Source of the DNA: RGIG1668 sp045124495
Lineage (GTDB): Bacteria > Bacillota > Clostridia > Lachnospirales > Lachnospiraceae
Direction of reading: 5' to 3'
Length of the DNA stretch: 38,228 nt
NCBI GenBank assembly: GCA_045124495.1
Contig: JBGVLX010000145.1
Location: 1 to 38,228, forward strand
The position numbers and the translations under genes were made by a program. The notes under the pieces were generated by a model. The model saw only the letters and a list, made by a program, of their open reading frames with translations, made no database searches and was not told the DNA's origin. Below are positions 31,580 to 38,228 of the stretch, one piece after another (the stretch's first letter is position 1; every line of letters starts with the position of its first letter).

Positions 31580-33448
31580 ATGAGCAGTAAATTAGCTTTA
31601 TCCGATGAAATTTTAATGACCATTGAAAAACCGGCAAGATACATTGGAAATGAAGTAAATATGGTAAAAAAGGATTTAAATGAGATAGATATTCGTTTTG
31701 TGATGTGTTTTCCTGATGTTTACGAAATAGGAATGTCTCATTTAGGAATTCAGATTTTATATGATATGTTTAACAGACGGGAGGATACTTATTGTGAAAG
31801 AGTATATTCTCCATGGCCGGATTTGCACAAAATTATGAAGGATAAAAATATTCCTCTTTTTGCTTTGGAAAGTCAGGATCCTATTAAGTGTTTTGATTTT
31901 TTAGGAATTACCCTTCAGTATGAGATGTGTTATACCAATATCCTGCAGATTTTAGATTTGTCCCAGATTGCGATATACAGCAAGGATCGTAAAGAAGAGG
32001 ATCCTATCGTGATAGGCGGGGGTCCTTGTACCTATAATCCGGAACCTTTGGCAGATTTCTTTGATTTGTTTTATATTGGAGAAGGAGAAATTTCTTACAA
32101 TCAGCTTTTGGATTTGTATAAAGAAAAGAAAGCAGGAAGATTAACCAGAAAAGAGTTTTTAGAAGCGGCAGCACTCATTCCTGGAATTTATGTTCCTTCT
32201 TTATACGAAGTAACCTATCAGGAAGATGGAACCATTAAAGAAAGAGTAGCTTTGTCGGAAAAAGTGCCTGCTACTGTTACGAAACAATTAGTACTGGATA
32301 TGACGGAGGCCGTTTATCCAACCAAGCCTTTGGTCCCATATATGAAAGTAACACAGGACAGGGTAGTATTGGAAATTCAAAGAGGATGCATCCGTGGATG
32401 TCGTTTCTGCCAGGCTGGTATGATTTATCGTCCGGTTCGGGAACGCAATGTAGAACGATTAAAATATCTTGCAAAAGAAATGCTTGATAACACAGGTCAT
32501 GAAGAAATTTCTTTAAGTTCCCTAAGTTCTAGTGATTACAGCGAATTAAAAGAGTTGGTTTACTTCTTGATTGACGAGTTTAAAGAGAAGAAAATAAATA
32601 TTTCCCTTCCTTCTTTGCGTATTGATGCTTTTTCACTTGATGTTATGAGTAAAGTTCAGGATATTAAGAAGAGCAGTTTAACCTTTGCACCGGAAGGTGG
32701 AACTCAGAGAATGAGAAATATCATTAATAAAGGTTTGACGGAAGACATTATTTTAGAAGGTGCCATGAAGGCATTTCAGGGTGGTTGGAATAAGGTGAAA
32801 CTTTATTTCATGTTAGGACAACCTTTTGAAGAAATGGAAGATGTAGAAGGAATTGCATTATTGTGTGAAAGAATTGCAGAAGAATACTACACCATACCAA
32901 AGTCTGAACGAAATGGTAAGGTTGCTATTACAGCCAGTGCCTCTTTCTTTGTACCAAAGCCATTCACTCCTTTCCAATGGGCCAGAATGAATACAGGAGA
33001 AGAATTTTTAGAAAAAGCGAAAACAGTCAATGCAAAAATGAAAGAGCAGTTAAATAAAAAGAGTATGAAATTTAACTGGCATGATTCTGATACTTCTGTT
33101 TTAGAGGGTGTGTTTGCCCGTGGTGACAGAAGACTTTCTAAATTAATTTATGATGCATATCAAAAAGGATGTATCTTTGATTCATGGAGTGAATTTTTTA
33201 AGCCGGAATTATGGAATGAGGCAATTAAGGAAAATGGAATTGATGTTTCTTTTTACACCACAAGAGAACGCTTGGAAGATGAAATTTTCCCATGGGATTT
33301 TATTGATATCGGTGTGACAAAGAAGTTCTTATTAAACGAATGGAAAAAGGCGAAAGAAGGAGAAATTACGAAGAACTGTAAGGCAGGATGTTCCGGATGC
33401 GGTGCCATGAAGTTTGGAGGAGGTGTATGCTATGAAAATAAGAATTAA
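31580..33448 (+). CDS. Radical SAM protein of the TIGR03960 type (B12-binding-like N-terminus)
   Basis: A 622-residue enzyme with a cobalamin-binding-like N-terminal domain (CFPDVYEIGMSHLGIQILYD, VIGGGPCTYNPEPLADFFD) and a radical SAM domain whose cluster cysteines are in RGCIRGCRFCQAG (Cys270, Cys274, Cys277). The C-terminal tail is rich in Cys and Gly (CKAGCSGCGAM, GGGVC), perhaps for another metal site. In many bacteria it is fused to the DUF2344 protein encoded next here. The family's reaction is unknown; its frequent place beside RNase G and ribosomal protein genes points to RNA or ribosome modification. An ATG at 31559 is in frame but lies at the tail of the terminator; 31580 is preferred, with GAAAGGA upstream. 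Confidence 0.88.
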   Translation: MSSKLALSDEILMTIEKPARYIGNEVNMVKKDLNEIDIRFVMCFPDVYEIGMSHLGIQILYDMFNRREDTYCERVYSPWPDLHKIMKDKNIPLFALESQDPIKCFDFLGITLQYEMCYTNILQILDLSQIAIYSKDRKEEDPIVIGGGPCTYNPEPLADFFDLFYIGEGEISYNQLLDLYKEKKAGRLTRKEFLEAAALIPGIYVPSLYEVTYQEDGTIKERVALSEKVPATVTKQLVLDMTEAVYPTKPLVPYMKVTQDRVVLEIQRGCIRGCRFCQAGMIYRPVRERNVERLKYLAKEMLDNTGHEEISLSSLSSSDYSELKELVYFLIDEFKEKKINISLPSLRIDAFSLDVMSKVQDIKKSSLTFAPEGGTQRMRNIINKGLTEDIILEGAMKAFQGGWNKVKLYFMLGQPFEEMEDVEGIALLCERIAEEYYTIPKSERNGKVAITASASFFVPKPFTPFQWARMNTGEEFLEKAKTVNAKMKEQLNKKSMKFNWHDSDTSVLEGVFARGDRRLSKLIYDAYQKGCIFDSWSEFFKPELWNEAIKENGIDVSFYTTRERLEDEIFPWDFIDIGVTKKFLLNEWKKAKEGEITKNCKAGCSGCGAMKFGGGVCYENKN

Positions 33449-34184
33449 ATTTACCAAAACAGGAAGTCTTAGATTTATCGGACATTTGGATGTGATGCGA
33501 TATTTCCAGAAGGCATTTCGCAGAAGTAAAGTAGATATCGCTTATTCTAAGGGATTTAGCCCGCATCAGCTGATTTCTTTTGCAGCACCTCTTGGAATCG
33601 GTTTAACCAGCGAAGGGGAGTACCTGGATGCAGAATTTATAAAGGTTCAGGATACGAAGACTATGATAGAAACCATTAATAAAGCCATGGTAGAGGAAAT
33701 TCAGGTTTTAGATTTTCGCCTGCTTTCCGAAGATGCAGACAATGCCATGAGCAGCGTTGCAGGGGCAGATTATATGGTTGATTTTAGAGAAGGATATGAT
33801 TTGCCAGAGGAGTTTTTAGGTCATATCCAGGAATTTTTAAACCAACAAGAAATCAGTATTTTAAAGAAAAGTAAGAAAAGCGAACAAGTGGTGGATATCC
33901 GTCCCTTTATCTATGAGATGGAAGAAAAGGACAAAAAAATATTCTTAAAAGTTTCTACCGGTAGTGTTGATAATTTAAAACCGAATCTGGTAATGGAAGC
34001 TTTTTGTAATTTCTTAGGGAAGGAATTTAAGGAATTCGCCTTTACTTATCATAGATTGGAAACCTATATGAGAAAAGAAGACGGAACTTTGGTACCGTTG
34101 ATAGAGGCCGGAAGAGTAATTGACGAACCGGTTTTGGTTGATTTGGAGTTGACAAAAGAAGATGAAACAAACAGTAATTCTTAG
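33432..34184 (+). CDS. DUF2344 (TIGR03936) radical SAM-linked protein
   Basis: A 250-residue partner of the radical SAM protein; in other bacteria the two are one polypeptide. It begins MKIRIKFTKTGSLRFIGHLD and continues with MRYFQKAFRRSKVDIAYSKG and FSPHQLISFAAPLGIGLTS, the family hallmark. The ATG at 33432 lies behind GGAGGAGGTG, and the coding region overlaps the upstream gene by 17 bases; a TTG at 33414 is rejected because the ribosome site would then lie inside. It also overlaps the RNase E/G gene by 23 bases, so the three genes are tightly coupled. Function unknown. Confidence 0.9.
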   Translation: MKIRIKFTKTGSLRFIGHLDVMRYFQKAFRRSKVDIAYSKGFSPHQLISFAAPLGIGLTSEGEYLDAEFIKVQDTKTMIETINKAMVEEIQVLDFRLLSEDADNAMSSVAGADYMVDFREGYDLPEEFLGHIQEFLNQQEISILKKSKKSEQVVDIRPFIYEMEEKDKKIFLKVSTGSVDNLKPNLVMEAFCNFLGKEFKEFAFTYHRLETYMRKEDGTLVPLIEAGRVIDEPVLVDLELTKEDETNSNS

Positions 34185-35517
34185 TAAATATGAAGAGAAA
34201 AAATTCCTGGGAATACTGGAAGAAAACCAGTTGGCAGAGCTTACTTTTTTGCAGGAAGATGAAAATGACATTTTAGGAAATATTTATATTGGAAAAGTAA
34301 AAAATATCGTACAGAATTTAAATGCTGCTTTTCTAGAAGTAAAAAAGGATGTTTTATGCTTTTTAAGCTTAAAGGACAATCCGGAACCATTTTTTACGAA
34401 TTCAAAGAAAAACAATAAGCTAGTAGAAGGAGACGAAATTTTAGTCCAGGTATCACAGATGGATGTAAAAACCAAGAATCCTATGTGTACTTCTAAAATC
34501 AGTATTGCCGGGAAATATGCAGCCTTCACGTATCAAAAAAGTGGAATCGGAATTTCCAGTAAACTTCCAAAGGATGAGAAAGTAAAGGAATTAAGAGCCT
34601 TGGCTGAAAAATATTTGGAAGACTATTACAGCATCGTTCTTCGAACCAATAGTTATTATGCCGAGATTTTAGAAGTAGAAAGAGAACTGGTACAGTTAAA
34701 GGAAGAGTTAGAGGAAGTTTTAAAAAAGGCAAAGACTCGTTCGGTGTATTCCTTACTTCGAAAAGATGATTCGGAAGTTCTAAAAAGCATCAAAGCTTTA
34801 AGAGAAACAGATGAGATAGAAATTGTAACGGATTTAAAGGAATATTATGATGAGATTCAGACTTTTGTTGGGGAGAATCAGAAAAACAAAGAAAGAACAG
34901 AACAGAATGCAGATAGTATTGAAAGAATAGAACCTAATACAAAATGTAATACCGAAAAAATAGGTGAAAATACGAATTGCAATGATAAAAGAAATCTTTG
35001 TACTTCGGAGAATGTGGAAAATGCCGGAAGTATGAGTTTAAAGTATTATGAAGATGAAAATCTTTCTTTGGTAGCCTTGTATTCTTTAAATAGCAAAATC
35101 GGGAATGCATTAAAGAAGAGGGTTTGGTTAAAAAGCGGGGCTTATCTTGTGATTGAGCAGACAGAGGCTATGGTAGTTATCGATGTAAACACCGGAAAAG
35201 CATTGAATAAGAAAAAACGGGAAGAGCATTTTTATCAGGTGAATGTAGAGGCGGCAATGGAAATTGCAAGGCAGCTACGGTTGAGGAATTTATCCGGAAT
35301 TATTATTGTGGATTTTATTGATATGGAATCGCAGGAGAATACTAATAAATTACTAAAAGTGTTTGAAGAGGCTTTGAATAAGGATAGGATAAAAACTACA
35401 TTGGTGGATATTACCAAGTTACATCTGGTGGAAGTGACCCGTAAAAAAACGAAGAAAAGTTTGCTGGAACAATATTATGGAAATTGGCAGCAGGAGTCTT
35501 CGGAGGGAACTAATTGA
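34162..35517 (+). CDS. rng: Ribonuclease E/G
   Basis: Endoribonuclease for RNA processing and turnover. The 451-residue chain has an S1-like RNA-binding region near the N-terminus (GNIYIGKVKNIVQNLNAAFL), the catalytic domain with VVIDVNTGK (Asp341) and IIVDFIDM (Asp384), 43 residues apart like Asp303 and Asp346 of E. coli RNase E, and the closing KLHLVEVTRKK. It stops at KSLLEQYYGNW without the CPxC zinc-link of RNase E/G, so tetramer assembly through zinc is not expected. A low-complexity insert of about 50 residues (240-290) contains degenerate 10-residue repeats ERTEQNADSI, ERIEPNTKCN and EKIGENTNCN. It overlaps the DUF2344 gene by 23 bases. Confidence 0.9.
   Translation: MKQTVILSKYEEKKFLGILEENQLAELTFLQEDENDILGNIYIGKVKNIVQNLNAAFLEVKKDVLCFLSLKDNPEPFFTNSKKNNKLVEGDEILVQVSQMDVKTKNPMCTSKISIAGKYAAFTYQKSGIGISSKLPKDEKVKELRALAEKYLEDYYSIVLRTNSYYAEILEVERELVQLKEELEEVLKKAKTRSVYSLLRKDDSEVLKSIKALRETDEIEIVTDLKEYYDEIQTFVGENQKNKERTEQNADSIERIEPNTKCNTEKIGENTNCNDKRNLCTSENVENAGSMSLKYYEDENLSLVALYSLNSKIGNALKKRVWLKSGAYLVIEQTEAMVVIDVNTGKALNKKKREEHFYQVNVEAAMEIARQLRLRNLSGIIIVDFIDMESQENTNKLLKVFEEALNKDRIKTTLVDITKLHLVEVTRKKTKKSLLEQYYGNWQQESSEGTN
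34891..34983. repeat. In-frame degenerate 30-bp repeat in rng
   Basis: GAAAGAA starts units at 34891 and 34921, 30 bases apart; a third unit near 34951 starts ACCGAAAAAATAGG. They encode the ten-residue repeats of the RNase G insert. The two active-site regions lie downstream of it and are intact. Confidence 0.6.
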
Positions 35518-35648
35518 TATCGGATATAGGCGAAGTTGATATATGGCAACTTTGAAATATAGCTACCGCAATCTCGTTAGATTTAGTCAACGGGGCAGTT
35601 TATTGAAAACTGAACTATATAAGAGGATGAAATATATGTAGGAAGGAT

Positions 35649-37223
35649 ATGATTTTACCGGCTATGGAACAACAGATTAAAATTCATATTCAGGATAAGG
35701 AAAAAAATGAAAAAGATATTTATGCAGAGCAAGGTAGTTTGTTGTTTGATGTGTTGATTCAAAATGGAATTTCCTTTAAGGGGAATTGTGGAAAGAAACG
35801 TGCCTGTAAAGCCTGTATGGTTTATTTTGAAGAGGAACAGGAATGGAAAAAGAGTTGCTCTTATGTTTTACAGGAGGATATTTCCATTACGATTTCCGGA
35901 TTATTAGAAGAAGAAAATATGGTTTTATTAGCAGACCAAAAAAAAGGCGTAAAGACAGGTACAAGAAAAAGTGATTCAATAAGTATAAAGAAAAGTGGTC
36001 CCCTAAGTATAAAAAAAAGTGAACCAATAAGCACAAAGTCAAATCTGATTCAGGAGCAGAAAAATGTAGCTTCGGAGGATAAAATTGGTGCGGCAAGGGA
36101 TGTTTCCTACGATATGGCAATTGATTTAGGAACTACTACTATAGCATTTTTATTGTTTGATTTAGAATCTAAGGAAATCGTTGACCAGTTTGGAATTATG
36201 AACCCTCAGAGAATTCATGGTGCAGATGTGGCTTCTAGAATCACTTATGGCAGTGAGGTATCGAAAGTAAAAGAATTAAAGCTGTTATTTGAAGATGCAC
36301 TAAATAAAGCCTGTGTACATTTTAAACAATATTTTGACCAAGAGAGAACCGAAGATGAAAGAAAGTTAAGGCGAATCGGAATTTCCGGCAATACGGTTAT
36401 GATGCATATTTTACAGGAAATCCCTTTAACATCCTTGGGAAGTTTTCCATTTACCACCGGAAATGTAGAAGAAGTAAGTACTGTGGGGGGAGAGTTCTTC
36501 TTAAATGAAGAATTAAAGAAACAATTTTTAGAAACGGAAATTCTGCTTTCTCCGTGTTCTTCTGCATATATTGGAGGCGATGTTCTGGTGGGGGCAGTAT
36601 CAGAGGATTTTGACTTATCCGATGAAATTTCTCTTTTTCTGGATTTGGGAACCAATGGTGAAATGCTATTAGGAAAGAAAGGAAGGTTTTATTCTGCCTC
36701 TACGGCAGCAGGACCGGCATTTGAAGGCTCTTTTCGGACGCAACATGTACATGGAACCAGATTGATTGACTTTTTGGTTCAGGCAAGAAAACAAAAATGG
36801 CTGGATGAATACGGTAATATCTGCGACCGTTTTTTTGAAAAAGGAATTCCTTTTGGGGCAGGAACCTATCTGACACAGGATGTCATTCGTTCCATTCAAT
36901 TAGCCAAAAGCGCAATTTATGCAGGAATTATGCTTCTTTGCAAAAGCTATGGAATTACTCCTTCAGAAATCAGTAAGGTGTATATTGCAGGTGGATTTGG
37001 GTTTTATCTCAATGTTTCTAGTGCGATATTTATTAAGATGTTTCCGCCGGAGTTAGATAAAAAAATCAAGGTGGTAGGGAATTCTTCTTTAACCGGAATG
37101 AAACAGTATATGACCGGAGAGTTTCAGAAACGAATGAAAAAATTCCGAGGAGAAATTACGAACATTGAACTTGCTAATATGGAAGAGTTTCAGGAATGCT
37201 ATATACAATATTTGAATTTATGA
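35649..37223 (+). CDS. [2Fe-2S]/ASKHA protein of the RACo (DUF4445) type
   Basis: A 524-residue protein related to RACo, the ATP-dependent activator that reduces corrinoid methyltransferase proteins. Residues 1-95 form a ferredoxin-like [2Fe-2S] domain with Cys47, Cys53, Cys56 and Cys70. Residues about 98-152 are a Ser/Lys-rich linker with three eight-residue repeats (ISIKKSGP, LSIKKSEP, ISTKSN). The rest is an actin-like ATPase with YDMAIDLGTTTIAFLLF, GISGNTVMMHIL, LFLDLGTNGEMLL and VYIAGGFGFYLN. No corrinoid protein, methyltransferase or methanol/methylamine gene is nearby. GGAAGG (35641-35646) is close to the ATG at 35649; an ATG at 35664 is an alternative start. It is 131 bases after rng. 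Confidence 0.88.
   Translation: MILPAMEQQIKIHIQDKEKNEKDIYAEQGSLLFDVLIQNGISFKGNCGKKRACKACMVYFEEEQEWKKSCSYVLQEDISITISGLLEEENMVLLADQKKGVKTGTRKSDSISIKKSGPLSIKKSEPISTKSNLIQEQKNVASEDKIGAARDVSYDMAIDLGTTTIAFLLFDLESKEIVDQFGIMNPQRIHGADVASRITYGSEVSKVKELKLLFEDALNKACVHFKQYFDQERTEDERKLRRIGISGNTVMMHILQEIPLTSLGSFPFTTGNVEEVSTVGGEFFLNEELKKQFLETEILLSPCSSAYIGGDVLVGAVSEDFDLSDEISLFLDLGTNGEMLLGKKGRFYSASTAAGPAFEGSFRTQHVHGTRLIDFLVQARKQKWLDEYGNICDRFFEKGIPFGAGTYLTQDVIRSIQLAKSAIYAGIMLLCKSYGITPSEISKVYIAGGFGFYLNVSSAIFIKMFPPELDKKIKVVGNSSLTGMKQYMTGEFQKRMKKFRGEITNIELANMEEFQECYIQYLNL
35955..36038. repeat. In-frame 24-bp repeat in the RACo-like gene
   Basis: Units begin at 35979, 36003 and 36027 (spacing 24), with a weaker one from 35955. 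TAAGTATAAA is shared by the two central units. They encode an eight-residue repeat in the linker between the ferredoxin-like and ASKHA domains. Confidence 0.7.
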
Positions 37224-37302
37224 TAGTTATGAAAGGTGTATTATTTTGCAATAAGTATATTTACTGATTTATATGTTGTAAACAATAGAGGTTAGTGATT
37301 GT

Positions 37303-37337
37303 AAAAAAAGGTAGCAATAAAATTTGCTACCTTTTTT
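37303..37337. terminator. Bidirectional terminator between convergent genes
   Basis: GGTAGCAA (37310-37317) and TTGCTACC (37324-37331) form an 8-bp stem; a run of seven A lies before it and six T after it. It can end transcription from both the RACo-like gene and the minus-strand Uma2 gene. Confidence 0.9.
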
Positions 37338-37346
37338 ATAAATTTA

Positions 37347-37910
37347 TTATATGTGTAGTGATTCAGCAATATCAGAGAAGTTGATAAATAAATCCTCATA
37401 AATATTAACCTTAATTGTGGAATCAAAGGAATATTGAGTATTAAGGATATCTTTTTCAAAGTAATTGACAGTTACTGTTTTTCGACGAGGATCTACAATC
37501 CAATACTCACGAACTCCATGATTTTTATAATAGTAGAGCTTACGAATATAATCATCCGCCGGATTACTTGGAGATACGATTTCGATGATAAAGTCCGGTG
37601 CACCATTGCAACGTTTTCCGTCTAACTTATTTTTATCACATACAATCATAAGATCCGGTTGTACGATTGTAAGAGGATTATCGCTTAGCTTTACATCAAA
37701 GGGAGCGTGGAATACCCTGCAAGCTCCATTATTATTCTTGATATATGTGTTTAATATGGTTGTTAATTCTGTGGAAATTGTCTGGTGATCCTGGGAAGGG
37801 CTGGACATATCATAAATCTGCCCTTCGAATATTTCTACACGAACATCTTCAGGTAGAGCCTCATATTGCTCTAGTGTGATGATTTGTTGTTGTGGATGTA
37901 ATGCTGGCAT
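37347..37910 (-). CDS. Uma2-family (DUF820) PD-(D/E)XK nuclease-like protein
   Basis: The only minus-strand gene. The 187-residue protein has the Uma2 pattern: QPDLMIV (Asp86), FIIEIVSPSN (Glu110), RKLYYYKNHG (Lys124) and EYWIVDP, which together match a PD-(D/E)XK nuclease core. No nuclease activity is established for most members, and the family's biological role is unclear. An AGGAAG ribosome site lies about nine bases upstream on the minus strand. It stands alone, with no visible toxin/antitoxin partner, transposase or tRNA at its edge. A TATAAT on the minus strand (37961-37966) may be its -10 box. Confidence 0.85.
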   Translation of the reverse strand: MPALHPQQQIITLEQYEALPEDVRVEIFEGQIYDMSSPSQDHQTISTELTTILNTYIKNNNGACRVFHAPFDVKLSDNPLTIVQPDLMIVCDKNKLDGKRCNGAPDFIIEIVSPSNPADDYIRKLYYYKNHGVREYWIVDPRRKTVTVNYFEKDILNTQYSFDSTIKVNIYEDLFINFSDIAESLHI

Positions 37911-38228
37911 GGAAATGCACTTCCTTTCTTAACGAACAAAGTTTTAATTATGTTTCATTTATTATAAAAATACAATGAAATCAATTTGCTTAATAATAAT
38001 ATAACCGATATTTTGACTTATTACAATGAGGTATCATAAAAAAGATTTATTTATGATAGAAATAGTGGAATTTTAATGGAATTTTTCCATCCTTCGAGGT
38101 ATAATATTTTGAGATAATAGGTCCCGAATATCGTAAATCAAGGAATTCATTCGTATTCCTTGGGTGGATTCACGAAGAGGGATGAAAAGAAAATTATTGC
38201 GAAGATTACCACCTAAAGTAAGTGATAT
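37911..38228. other. Terminal intergenic region with a possible start of a further gene
   Basis: This 318-base AT-rich stretch holds the presumed minus-strand promoter of the Uma2 gene. A possible + strand promoter is weak: TTGACT (38013-38018), 16 bases, CATAAA. A TATAAT occurs at 38100-38105. A hairpin AAGGAAT/ATTCCTT lies at 38140-38146 and 38155-38161. From the ATG at 38182 a frame runs off the window (MKRKLLRRLPPKVSD), preceded by AGAGG one base away, which is too close for a convincing ribosome site. I cannot identify it; it may be chance. Confidence 0.3.

Noticed and set aside
35518..35648. rplU/ysxB/rpmA expected after RNase G
   Set aside because: No reading frame resembling ribosomal protein L21 or L27 is present in any frame of this gap.
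36245..36655. 136-codon reverse frame in the RACo-like gene
   Set aside because: Shadow of the ASKHA domain; no recognisable motif.

Overview
The window looks like chromosome of a low-GC anaerobic Firmicute, most likely a member of the Lachnospiraceae or a close clostridial relative. The reasons are the AT-rich composition, strong AGGAGG-type ribosome binding sites, an IspH-S1 fusion protein, a lipoprotein-type OadG, a separately encoded 5S-type carboxyltransferase, and the radical SAM/DUF2344/RNase G block. No phage, insertion sequence, CRISPR array or plasmid function was seen. Thirty of the 31 protein genes and the one tRNA read on the + strand.

Layout. 101-1354: a D,D-carboxypeptidase. 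1662-7006: a five-gene sodium-pump decarboxylase operon (12S-type carboxyltransferase, OadG-like lipoprotein, biotin carrier, OadB, 5S-type carboxyltransferase) with a good promoter and an operator-like palindrome in front and a stack of hairpins plus a terminator behind. 7202-7433: an eight-unit 29-bp tandem array. 7559-9811: a membrane c-di-GMP phosphodiesterase with a degenerate GGDEF domain. 10043-13912: a BaiN/HI0933-type flavoprotein, cytidylate kinase and IspH-S1. 13979-18211: CheR, a YprB-like exonuclease, RuvA, RuvB and ZapA. 18293-23625: an RlhA-like U32 protein and a SEDS/class B PBP pair whose genes overlap by 98 bases. 23896-24487: a Nudix hydrolase and tRNA-Leu(CAA). 24608-28637: an anti-sigma-like zinc-finger membrane protein overlapping polA, then coaE. 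28889-31509: a WalJ/YycJ-like metallo-hydrolase, an ACT-domain protein and a UPF0210 protein. 31580-35517: a radical SAM protein, its DUF2344 partner and RNase E/G. 35649-37223: a RACo-like [2Fe-2S]/ASKHA protein. 37347-37910: a Uma2-type protein on the minus strand, convergent through a shared terminator. The last 318 bases are intergenic with perhaps the start of a further gene.

How the genes work together. The decarboxylase operon would couple decarboxylation of oxaloacetate or an acyl-CoA to Na+ export, and it unusually holds both a 12S-type and a 5S-type carboxyltransferase. Several neighbours serve growth and division (D,D-carboxypeptidase, ZapA, SEDS+PBP, Cmk, CoaE, IspH) or DNA repair (RuvAB, PolA).

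The most distinctive non-genic theme is a set of short tandem repeats with unit lengths of 24-48 bp. Four lie between genes (48, 29, 35 and about 36 bp), and two lie in frame in protein linkers (30 bp in RNase G, 24 bp in the RACo-like protein). Other points of interest are a very strong internal ribosome binding site at the IspH/S1 junction, a tRNA-Leu promoter built into a perfect 15-bp inverted repeat, and alternative hairpins upstream of the WalJ-like gene. All functions are inferred from motifs read by eye; no database search was possible.
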